In this document: positions 1-5,107 of the stretch, in pieces
Layout of the letters: every line of letters begins with the position of its first letter
How positions within the stretch are numbered: position 1 is the first letter of the stretch
Assembly (NCBI GenBank): GCA_025935475.1
Contig: JAICVE010000180.1
Span: 1-6,055 of the forward strand
Reading direction: 5' to 3'
Length of the DNA: 6,055 nt
From: Nitrospira sp.
GTDB lineage: Bacteria; Nitrospirota; Nitrospiria; Nitrospirales; Nitrospiraceae
Position numbers and translations under genes: made by a program
The notes under the pieces: generated by a model
What the model saw: only the letters and a program-made list of their open reading frames with translations
The model's database searches: none
Told to the model about the DNA's origin: nothing

Positions 1-1
1 C

Positions 2-3000
2 GAGGGCGTACGACGTGTCGCCGCAGAAACCGCCTTGCGTGAAAGCGAGGCACGGTATCGGACGCTTGCCGATACGATGCCGCAGGTCGTTTTCATCGCC
101 ACCGCGTCCGGATTCGTCGAATACGTCAACCGGCCGGGCCTTGAATACATGGGACTCCGGCTCGATGAAGCGATCGGCTTCGGCTGGCTGGGAGCCATTC
201 ATCCCGAAGATCGCCAACTCGTGGCCGACCACTGGCTCGAGTGCTTGAACCTCGGAAAAACCTACGAATTCGAACATCGCCTTCGCCGCGCCGACGGCCG
301 GTATCGCTGGCAATTGGCGCGGGCCGTCCCGATCAGTGGAGACTCGGGAGCGATTGTTCGCTGGATCGGGACCTCCACGGACATTCACGACCACCGGCAG
401 GTCGAAGAAGAATTGCGAGAAAGCCGAACGGAAGCTGAGCGCCATGCCCAAGAGTTAGACCGCCTCTACCAGACGAGCCCCGCCGGTCTGGCGTTCATCG
501 ATCGAGAGCTGCGGTTTATCCGCATCAACCAAACCCTAGCCAACATCAACGGGTTCCCGGTCGACGCGTATATTGGGCGCACGCTCAGGGAAATGCTGTC
601 CCCATCTTTGGCCGATCGACTCGAGCCGGTGCTTCGGCGCGTGGTGGACGAAGGTGAGCCGGCGATGAATATCGAAATGGAAGGGGAGGCCCCGGCCGAA
701 CCTCGCAATTTCCGGTACTGGCTTGCGAATTACTATCCGCTGAAGCGACGCGACGGCATGGTCCTCGGCGTGAATGTCGTGGTGCAGGATATTACGGAAC
801 GGAAGCGTACGGAGAACGCCCTTCAACAGTCCCATGCCTTCATTCGTCAAATCATCGACACGGATCCGAATTTCATCTTCGTCAAAGACCGGGAAGGGCG
901 GTTCACGATGGTGAATCAGGCGGTCGCCGGCTGGTACGGCACAACAGTGGAGGAATTGATTGGGAAGACCGACGCCGATTTGAACCCGAATGCCACGGAG
1001 GCGCTGCAGTTCCAGGAAAAGGACCACGAAGTGATCGACGGCCTCCGCGAACTCTTTATTCCTGAGGAAGTCATCACGGACGCCTCGGGCAATCGCCGGT
1101 GGCTTCAAACGGTGAAACGCCCGATTTGCAATGCATGCGGCGTGGCCACCCATGTTCTTGGGTTCGCCACGGATATTACGCAGCGACGGCTGGCCGAGGA
1201 AGCGTTGCGCCGCAACGAAGAGCTGCTGCGCCTGGTCATGGACAGCTCCCCGATCGCGATGGTGTATTGCGACGATGAGCAGCAGCTGCGCTTCGTCAAC
1301 CGCGCGTACATTGATCGGTTCGCACTCTCGCCGGAGGACGTCATCGGTCGATCCCTCGCCGAGGTGCTCGGGCCAAAGGCGTATGAAAGTATCCGTGCCC
1401 TTGTGAACGCCGCGCTCTCAGGAATGCGCTCGGACGTCGAAGCCACGGTGCCCTATGAACGGATCGGGACGCGGTATATGCGGTGCTCCTATGTGCCGCA
1501 CATCGACAATCGCGGACGCACCATCGGCTTTACGGCCGTCGAAGTGGACATGACGGATCGGCGACGCATGGAGGATGCCTTACGGGAAAGCGAGGGACGG
1601 CTGCGCTTGGCGTTGGGGGCGGGCCAGATGGGGGCGTGGGACGTCGATGTGCTGACTGATCTCACACACTGGGACCGGAAGGAGTTTGCCTTGCTGGGGC
1701 TGGCGGAGGGCACAGTGGCGCCATCGCCCGATGAGTTTTACCGGCGCGTGCATCCGGAAGATCTGCCGCTCGTGCAGGAGTCGGTGCGGAGGGCCATAGC
1801 AGAAACCGGCGCGCTCGAACATGAATTTCGCGTGGTGCGATCGGACGGAGAAATACGGTGGCTGGCGGCCAAAGGGCAGGTGTTGAATGATCACGAGGGA
1901 CGGCCGGTGCGCATGGTCGGCGTAAATTTCGATGTGACCGAGCGTCGACGGACGGAAGAACGATTGCGTTCCTTCACCCAGGAGCTCGAGGCCCGTGTCG
2001 CCGAGCGGACTCTGGAGTTGACGCTGCTGCACGCACGGCTGCGCGCGCTCTCAACCGAATTGAATCTCACGGAGCAGCGCGAACGCAAACGGCTGGCGAC
2101 CGACCTGCACGACTACCTGACTCAGCTGTTGGCGCTGGTCTGCATGAAGCTCGGTCAGATCAAACGATTGATGCCCCAGGCTGCCCAGTCGGAAATTACC
2201 CAAACCGAAAGCGTCGTCAACGAGGCGCTGATCTATACGCGGACGCTCGTGGCTCAGCTGAGTCCGCCAGTGCTGCATGAGTTCGGGCTCCCCGTGGCGC
2301 TTCGATGGCTGGCGGAACAAATGATCCGTCAGGAGCTCTCAGTGGAGGTGCGGCAATCAGTCCCTGACAGTGTGCCGCTGCCGGAAGATCAGGCGGTCCT
2401 CCTGTTTCAGTCGGTCAGGGAGTTGCTGATCAACATCAGAAAGCATGCGGAGACCCATCAGGCGATGATGACGATCGAGCAATCGCACGGCGATTTGTGT
2501 ATTACGGTTCGTGACGAGGGCATCGGAGCGGACCTTGCCGCAGCCACCGCGAATCAGCCGTCCGCCAGTTCGTCGAAGTTTGGCCTGTTCAGCATCCGTG
2601 AGCGGATGCTCGCGATCGGCGGCCGTCTGGAGATCAACTCCTCGCCTGGACGAGGGATGACCGCATGCCTCATTTTGCCGTTGACAAACGTTCCGGGCGC
2701 CGACGAGATTCCATATGAGCCGATCGAAGCGAACACAACCGGGGAGAGCCGTGTCCGGCCAGAGACGCGCATCCGCCTGATCCTGGTAGATGATCATCAG
2801 ATGATTCGCGAAGGATTGCGCGGGCTTCTCTATGCGCACGAGGACCTGACCATCGTCGGAGAAGCCTGCGATGGAGAGGAGGCATTGTCACTCACCGATA
2901 AGCTCAGGCCCGACTGCGTGATTATGGACGTGAATATGCCGCGCATGGATGGCATCGAGGCCACCCGACGCCTCAAGGCGGCCTTTGGTGGGACGGCAGT

Positions 3001-3154
3001 GATTGGGATTTCGGTCAATGCGTCACGCGAGGTCGAAGTCGCCATGCGGCGTGCGGGCGTGGACCACTTCCTCTCGAAGGAAGCGCCCATCGAGCAGATT
3101 TATCGGACCATTCTCGCGGCAACGCGTAAATTGCGAATGACAGCGACGGCATGA
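2..3154 (+). CDS. Multi-PAS hybrid sensor histidine kinase with C-terminal receiver (5' partial)
   Basis: This is a cytoplasmic-looking signal-transducing kinase; no membrane segment is visible in the part present. Residues are counted from the TTG at 35. Five PAS domains lie at about 5-120, 143-255, 267-385, 395-510 and 523-638, most ending in the DIT/DVT-type motif that closes S-box PAS domains (D116, D252, D380, D505, D633). A coiled-coil linker (about 640-680) leads to a HisKA_3 H-box with H692 followed by D693, as in NarX/DegS kinases. The HATPase shows the N-box (N800 in ELLINIRKHA), the G1 box DEGIG (D827) and the G2/G3 glycines (G850, SPGRG near 870-874). A receiver (about 914-1030) has D919/D920, phosphoacceptor D965, S993 and K1015, so all catalytic residues are kept. 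There is no HTH after it. The frame is open upstream to base 2 and reads as a typical inter-PAS helix, so the TTG at 35 is not a credible start and more sensor domains probably lie to the left. The signal sensed cannot be told. The kinase and receiver calls are firm. Confidence 0.95.
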   Translation, partial: EGVRRVAAETALRESEARYRTLADTMPQVVFIATASGFVEYVNRPGLEYMGLRLDEAIGFGWLGAIHPEDRQLVADHWLECLNLGKTYEFEHRLRRADGRYRWQLARAVPISGDSGAIVRWIGTSTDIHDHRQVEEELRESRTEAERHAQELDRLYQTSPAGLAFIDRELRFIRINQTLANINGFPVDAYIGRTLREMLSPSLADRLEPVLRRVVDEGEPAMNIEMEGEAPAEPRNFRYWLANYYPLKRRDGMVLGVNVVVQDITERKRTENALQQSHAFIRQIIDTDPNFIFVKDREGRFTMVNQAVAGWYGTTVEELIGKTDADLNPNATEALQFQEKDHEVIDGLRELFIPEEVITDASGNRRWLQTVKRPICNACGVATHVLGFATDITQRRLAEEALRRNEELLRLVMDSSPIAMVYCDDEQQLRFVNRAYIDRFALSPEDVIGRSLAEVLGPKAYESIRALVNAALSGMRSDVEATVPYERIGTRYMRCSYVPHIDNRGRTIGFTAVEVDMTDRRRMEDALRESEGRLRLALGAGQMGAWDVDVLTDLTHWDRKEFALLGLAEGTVAPSPDEFYRRVHPEDLPLVQESVRRAIAETGALEHEFRVVRSDGEIRWLAAKGQVLNDHEGRPVRMVGVNFDVTERRRTEERLRSFTQELEARVAERTLELTLLHARLRALSTELNLTEQRERKRLATDLHDYLTQLLALVCMKLGQIKRLMPQAAQSEITQTESVVNEALIYTRTLVAQLSPPVLHEFGLPVALRWLAEQMIRQELSVEVRQSVPDSVPLPEDQAVLLFQSVRELLINIRKHAETHQAMMTIEQSHGDLCITVRDEGIGADLAAATANQPSASSSKFGLFSIRERMLAIGGRLEINSSPGRGMTACLILPLTNVPGADEIPYEPIEANTTGESRVRPETRIRLILVDDHQMIREGLRGLLYAHEDLTIVGEACDGEEALSLTDKLRPDCVIMDVNMPRMDGIEATRRLKAAFGGTAVIGISVNASREVEVAMRRAGVDHFLSKEAPIEQIYRTILAATRKLRMTATA
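2065..2683 (+). other. HisKA_3 plus HATPase_c catalytic core of the kinase
   Basis: Subregion of the kinase gene. The phosphoacceptor histidine codon is at 2108-2110 inside the motif RLATDLHDYLTQLL, which fits the HPK7/NarL-type family in which H is directly followed by D. The ATP-binding half carries N at 2432-2434 (N-box), D at 2513-2515 (G1), GLF at 2582-2590 and the GRG loop at 2648-2656. Family knowledge: such kinases normally phosphorylate LuxR/NarL-type response regulators. All expected residues are intact, so the kinase should be active. Confidence 0.9.
2771..3124 (+). other. C-terminal NarL-type receiver domain lacking an output domain
   Basis: Subregion of the kinase gene. The acidic pair is at 2789-2794, the phosphoacceptor Asp at 2927-2929 (context VIMDVNMPRMDG), the conserved Ser at 3011-3013 and the conserved Lys at 3077-3079. 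The sequence style (LVDDHQMIREGLRGLL, GEACDGEEAL) is that of NarL/FixJ regulators, but the protein ends about 10 residues after the last receiver helix with no helix-turn-helix. It may serve as a phosphate sink, a cis-regulator of the kinase, or a relay step to an unlinked protein. Which of these applies is not visible here. Confidence 0.9.
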
Positions 3155-3262
3155 GTGCCGTGCTCGGTGTGCTGTACGGACTGAGGCACTGGCGCCGCAC
3201 CCGAGAGGCCGACGCCAGTAATCCCCATCATGCCTCAGAGAAGATGGACGGCTGCCAGGGGC
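3155..3262. other. Intergenic gap between convergent genes
   Basis: This gap of 108 bases separates the stop of the + strand kinase from the stop of the - strand small secreted protein. It holds a nested inverted repeat (3181-3238) and no convincing gene. An ATG at 3151 overlapping the kinase stop opens a 69-codon frame, but that frame runs into the antisense of the next gene and resembles nothing known. Confidence 0.7.
3181..3238. repeat. Nested inverted repeat between convergent genes (possible bidirectional terminator structure)
   Basis: The outer arms CTGAGGCA (3181-3188) and TGCCTCAG (3231-3238) are perfect 8-base complements. The inner arms ACTGGCG (3188-3194) and CGCCAGT (3213-3219) are perfect 7-base complements; base 3188 can pair in only one of the two. 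Together they give a stacked stem with an 18-base apical loop and an asymmetric bulge of about 11-12 bases (3220-3231). Neither side has a T-run, so it is not a canonical intrinsic terminator. Its place between two converging stops suggests a 3'-end or transcript-protecting structure, which is inference. Confidence 0.55.
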
Positions 3263-3640
3263 TTACCTGGGGGCTGACTCCGCAGGTCTGGGCTGCTCTG
3301 GTTGAGCCTCTGCACGTTGTTGTAGCTCCTGCTGTTTCTGCTGCTCGCGCTCAGCTCTAATAATGGCGCCGCTGCGAAGAATCATCAGCGTCTTGGCCTG
3401 ACCGTTTGGAAAAATCCAGGCATCGACCCGGTCACCAGCCTGCACCTGGCCGAATTTCTCGGTTTCGGTCCCGACATGAATTGTGGCCTCTTTGCCGTTC
3501 TCATCTTTGACGACGAACTCCTCGCCGTTTATTGAGATAATATCGACGACGAAGTGTTTCGCTTCCTGCATCGCCCCCTCGGCGGTCGAATGGGAAAACA
3601 ACGTCCACACGCCTAAGATGAGACTGGGTAACCACATCAT
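3263..3640 (-). CDS. Small secreted beta-rich protein, DUF5666-like, with Q/E/P-rich tail
   Basis: The function is unknown. Translation gives 125 residues. Residues 1-23 form a hydrophobic leader ending in STAEGA, consistent with export, although the n-region has no Lys or Arg, which weakens a standard Sec signal call. Residues 28-90 alternate hydrophobic and polar positions with turns (SINGEEFVV, DENGKEATIHV, VQAGDRVDAWI), the pattern of a small five-strand OB-like barrel as in DUF5666-type proteins; the family name is inferred from pattern only. Residues 97-125 are rich in Gln, Glu, Pro and Arg and probably unstructured. ATG at 3640 is preferred: GGAGG at 3647-3651 sits six bases upstream. 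A second ATG follows immediately. It lies downstream of the DUF1328 gene on the same strand and ends 108 bases from the convergent kinase. Confidence 0.8.
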   Translation of the reverse strand: MMWLPSLILGVWTLFSHSTAEGAMQEAKHFVVDIISINGEEFVVKDENGKEATIHVGTETEKFGQVQAGDRVDAWIFPNGQAKTLMILRSGAIIRAEREQQKQQELQQRAEAQPEQPRPAESAPR

Positions 3641-3646
3641 AAAGTT

Positions 3647-3651
3647 CCTCC
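3647..3651 (-). promoter_or_regulatory. Shine-Dalgarno GGAGG of the small secreted protein
   Basis: On the - strand, GGAGG is followed by the six-base spacer AACTTT and then ATG at 3640. This fixes the first of two adjacent ATG codons as the likely start. The 10-bp hairpin at 3659-3686 begins eight bases upstream. Confidence 0.7.
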
Positions 3652-3658
3652 ATGGGCA

Positions 3659-3686
3659 ATGCTCGCGACGTACTCCTCGCGAGCAT
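3659..3686 (-). repeat. Perfect 10-bp inverted repeat (leader hairpin)
   Basis: ATGCTCGCGA (3659-3668) and TCGCGAGCAT (3677-3686) are exact reverse complements around an 8-base loop. The structure lies in the 90-base gap between the DUF1328 gene and the small secreted protein, 18 bases before the latter's ATG. There is no T-run on either side, so it is not an ordinary intrinsic terminator. It could stabilise or process a shared mRNA, tune translation of the downstream gene, or bind a protein. Its - strand loop reads GGAGTACG, itself Shine-Dalgarno-like. Confidence 0.7.
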
Positions 3687-3730
3687 GCTGTGTGAGGGAT
3701 AAGAAAGAGTAAGGGACGGTCTGTTCGTTA

Positions 3731-3898
3731 TTATGTCACCGGTGGACGCCGTCCCATGACGAAACTCACTGCGGCGAAGATCAAGAACACGACGAACAGC
3801 ACATAGGCGATCTGTGTGGCCGTCCCGGCGATGCCGGACAATCCGAGCAATCCAGCGATGATCGCGACGACCAGAAATGTGACAGCCCAGCTCAGCAT
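3731..3898 (-). CDS. DUF1328-type small membrane protein (YtjA-like)
   Basis: This 55-residue protein is nearly all membrane: a first hydrophobic helix at about 4-22, a short GIAGTATQ turn, and a second helix at about 30-48, ending in the basic GRRPP tail. The start MLSWAVTFLVVAIIAGLLG and the following GLSGIAG pattern match the DUF1328/YtjA family of tiny inner-membrane proteins as I know it; their biochemical role is not established. ATG at 3898 is backed by AAGGAG at 3905-3910 with a six-base spacer. The gene lies 80 bases after the TPR gene and 90 before the small secreted gene, all on the same strand. It is shorter than usual ORF cut-offs and easily missed. Confidence 0.9.
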   Translation of the reverse strand: MLSWAVTFLVVAIIAGLLGLSGIAGTATQIAYVLFVVFLIFAAVSFVMGRRPPVT

Positions 3899-3904
3899 AG
3901 CGAA

Positions 3905-3910
3905 CTCCTT
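3905..3910 (-). promoter_or_regulatory. Shine-Dalgarno AAGGAG of the DUF1328 gene
   Basis: On the - strand, AAGGAG is followed by TTCGCT and the ATG at 3898. The match and spacing are strong support that this very short frame is translated. Confidence 0.75.
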
Positions 3911-3978
3911 TCGTCAGGACCGGTGAAGCGCACGAGGCTGCGGACAAGCAGATTTCGCATCAGACATCTGCAACCTCT

Positions 3979-4683
3979 CTACCGATACACGGTGGTGTCT
4001 TGAGCGGTTTTGAGGCGTCCCTCAACCTCCAGGGCCTCGCGCTCACGATTTGTGTTCCGTAGAATCGCCGCGAGGACTTCCAGGGTCGATACGAACTGTG
4101 GATCCCCTTGCGTGACTCGGCTTTCTTCCAAGATAGCCAGGGATTTCTGAATGAGCCGTTCGGCTTCTCCCATTTGTCCCTGGATGGCATAAAAGCTGGA
4201 AAGCGTCTTCAACGACAAGGCCGTCCGGGCATGCTTCCCACCGTATTCCTTGAGATTGATGGCCAATGAACGCTTGAGAAGTGGCTCCGCCTCTCGATAG
4301 CGCTCCTGCGTGGCGTAGAGGATGCCGAGGTTTTGGACTGTGGCGCCGACACCGGGATGGTCGACACCGAGGCCTTTTTCCCCGATGGCCAAGGCACGGC
4401 TGAAGAGCAGCTCCGCTTCCAGCGGTTTCCCCGAGTTGGCATATACGACGGCCAAATCGTTGGCCGCATCGGCGACCCGCAAATCCTCCAAGCCGTATTT
4501 CTCAGCCTGTTCCAGCGCGGCGGTCAACAACCGCTCCGCATCAGCCAACCGGCCCTCATGAAGCGCCTGAAGACCACCCTGTCTCCACGTATTCCACAGC
4601 GTATCCTGGCCAAAAGCAAAAGCCGGTATGGCGAATGCTGCGACGATTAGCCATAGCATTAACTTCCCTACAGGCCGGCTCAT
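3979..4683 (-). CDS. Secreted tetratricopeptide-repeat (TPR) protein, kinesin-light-chain-like repeats
   Basis: This is a protein-interaction scaffold, probably periplasmic; its partner is unknown. From ATG at 4683 it has 234 residues. Residues 1-25 are a signal peptide: R3 and K7 in the n-region, hydrophobic core LMLWLIVAAFAIPAFAF, and cleavage likely near AFA-FG or FG-QD. Helical repeats follow: about 35-62 (GGLQALHEGRLADAERLL), 75-103 (DLAVVYANSGKPLEAELLF), 116-145 (NLGILYATQERYREAEPLL), 158-187 (LSSFYAIQGQMGEAERLI) and a weaker fifth at about 199-226. Repeats of about 42 residues with the linker GVDHPGVGATVQNLG are typical of TPR_12/kinesin-light-chain repeats. An in-frame ATG at 4698 would give a charged N-terminal extension; the AGGAG at 4691-4695 favours 4683. 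The gene is tightly coupled to the CxxC gene upstream. Confidence 0.9.
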   Translation of the reverse strand: MSRPVGKLMLWLIVAAFAIPAFAFGQDTLWNTWRQGGLQALHEGRLADAERLLTAALEQAEKYGLEDLRVADAANDLAVVYANSGKPLEAELLFSRALAIGEKGLGVDHPGVGATVQNLGILYATQERYREAEPLLKRSLAINLKEYGGKHARTALSLKTLSSFYAIQGQMGEAERLIQKSLAILEESRVTQGDPQFVSTLEVLAAILRNTNREREALEVEGRLKTAQDTTVYR

Positions 4684-4690
4684 GATCGTG

Positions 4691-4695
4691 CTCCT
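4691..4695 (-). promoter_or_regulatory. Shine-Dalgarno AGGAG deciding the TPR gene start
   Basis: On the - strand the order is TGA stop of the upstream gene (4698-4700), then AGGAG, then the seven-base spacer CACGATC, then ATG at 4683. The spacing picks 4683 over the ATG at 4698. It also places the ribosome-binding site directly after the upstream stop, the arrangement expected for translational coupling. Confidence 0.7.
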
Positions 4696-4697
4696 CA

Positions 4698-4937
4698 TCA
4701 GGCGTTCGTCCGCTCTTCCGCCGCACGGGCAAGGGCCAGTTGATCTCGAATCGCCATTTCCATGAGACAGGGATCGCAATATCCGTCGACGATGTCATAT
4801 CGCTGGGATCCCAACTGCCCGCGTGCCATAAACGTCGTCGGGTCCACCCATTGGTCCAGCTCAGTGCCGAGCTCCTCGCTGTATGGCTGGATTCTCCAGC
4901 ATGACGCACACATAAGAATAGATTTCTGACCTTCCAT
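4698..4937 (-). CDS. Small protein with two CxxC pairs, putative zinc-binding
   Basis: This 79-residue protein has no signal peptide and so is probably cytoplasmic. C10-A-S-C13 and C54-D-P-C57 flank a 40-residue core containing W30 and the stretch RYDIVDGY before the second pair, followed by a helical, Ala/Glu/Arg-rich tail (58-79). The plan resembles the small CxxC...W...GxCxxC zinc-ribbon-like domain found alone or attached to response regulators in environmental Proteobacteria and Nitrospirota (motif like ICASCKKIR...HGICPDC). This is pattern memory, not a search. ATG at 4937 is the first start after an in-frame TGA two codons upstream. Its Shine-Dalgarno is weak (only GTGAAG nearby), so expression may be low. 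It overlaps the start region of the TPR gene. Metal binding or a redox role cannot be told apart. Confidence 0.75.
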   Translation of the reverse strand: MEGQKSILMCASCWRIQPYSEELGTELDQWVDPTTFMARGQLGSQRYDIVDGYCDPCLMEMAIRDQLALARAAEERTNA

Positions 4938-5043
4938 GCTTCACGGTACACTGCGGTTCCTACAGGCACTAACTAGGGCCTCTACCAGAAAGCGACGGAC
5001 GGAGACCCCAGCAGTGCGCCGTCGGTTGTGAGGCGAAATCGCT

Positions 5044-5070
5044 AAAAAAGCTTCTAGGGACGGGAGCTTC
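5044..5070 (-). terminator. Weak intrinsic terminator candidate after the barrel gene
   Basis: Read on the - strand, GAAGCT (5070-5065), a 12-base loop and AGCTTT (5052-5047) form a six-pair stem with one G-U pair, running into a T-tract of six in total (5049-5044). It starts 38 bases past the stop codon. The stem is short and not GC-rich, so confidence is moderate; the preceding GC hairpin may help. Confidence 0.45.
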
Positions 5071-5082
5071 GAGCTGAACAGA

Positions 5083-5103
5083 CCCCTCGTGAAAACACCG
5101 GGG
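5083..5103 (-). repeat. GC-rich hairpin just after the barrel gene stop
   Basis: On the - strand, CCCC (5103-5100) pairs with GGGG (5086-5083), and GTG with CAC inside around a TTTT loop, with a small internal loop between the stems. It begins four bases after the TAA stop (5108-5110). No T-tract follows directly, so it fits best as a 3'-end protecting stem or the first part of a two-hairpin terminator with 5044-5070. Confidence 0.5.
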
Positions 5104-5107
5104 AGAG

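Larger units (their letters stand above)
4938..5107. other. Intergenic gap with terminator-like hairpins; no convincing gene
   Basis: This stretch of 170 bases lies between the stop of the outer-membrane protein gene and the start of the CxxC gene, both on the - strand. Its right half holds two hairpins (5083-5103 and 5044-5070). Its left half should contain the promoter of the CxxC/TPR pair, but I found no pair of -35/-10 boxes good enough to call. A 66-codon - strand frame (4941-5141) starts inside the barrel gene and looks spurious. Confidence 0.6.

Noticed and set aside
680..712. GEAPAEP in the second PAS domain (GSAGASPS on the other strand), which resembles the translated signature of a dispersed repeat seen in some bacterial phyla
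   Set aside because: The surrounding residues fit the native PAS_4 pattern (a GETPAEP-like stretch before a WL..YYP motif), so it is domain sequence, not an inserted repeat.
536..1153. A 205-codon antisense frame within the kinase gene
   Set aside because: Long antisense frames are common opposite GC-rich genes with strong codon bias; the + strand product is clearly a PAS kinase and this one shows no domain.
3151..3360. A 69-codon + strand frame whose ATG overlaps the kinase stop (ATGA), suggesting a coupled downstream gene
   Set aside because: Its second half is antisense to the end of the well-supported - strand gene at 3263-3640, it passes through the nested inverted repeat, and its sequence has no recognisable fold or family pattern.
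3501..3947. A 148-codon - strand frame across the DUF1328 gene and the start of the small secreted gene
   Set aside because: It shadows two genes with good Shine-Dalgarno sites in other frames and would erase the hairpin gap; its Arg-rich product shows no family features.
3948..3971. Inverted repeat GCAGAT / ATCTGC with a 12-base spacer between the TPR and DUF1328 genes
   Set aside because: Only six pairs with a long loop and no T-tract; such matches are expected by chance in this length of sequence.
4684..4779. A longer TPR protein of 266 residues starting at 4779
   Set aside because: The extension overlaps the CxxC gene, is Gly/Arg/Cys-rich and would bury the signal peptide at about residue 40; the ATG at 4683 has a well-spaced AGGAG.
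4938..5043. A sigma-70 promoter for the CxxC/TPR genes
   Set aside because: TAGTTA near 4968 is the best -10-like box, but nothing resembling a -35 lies 16-18 bases upstream of it.
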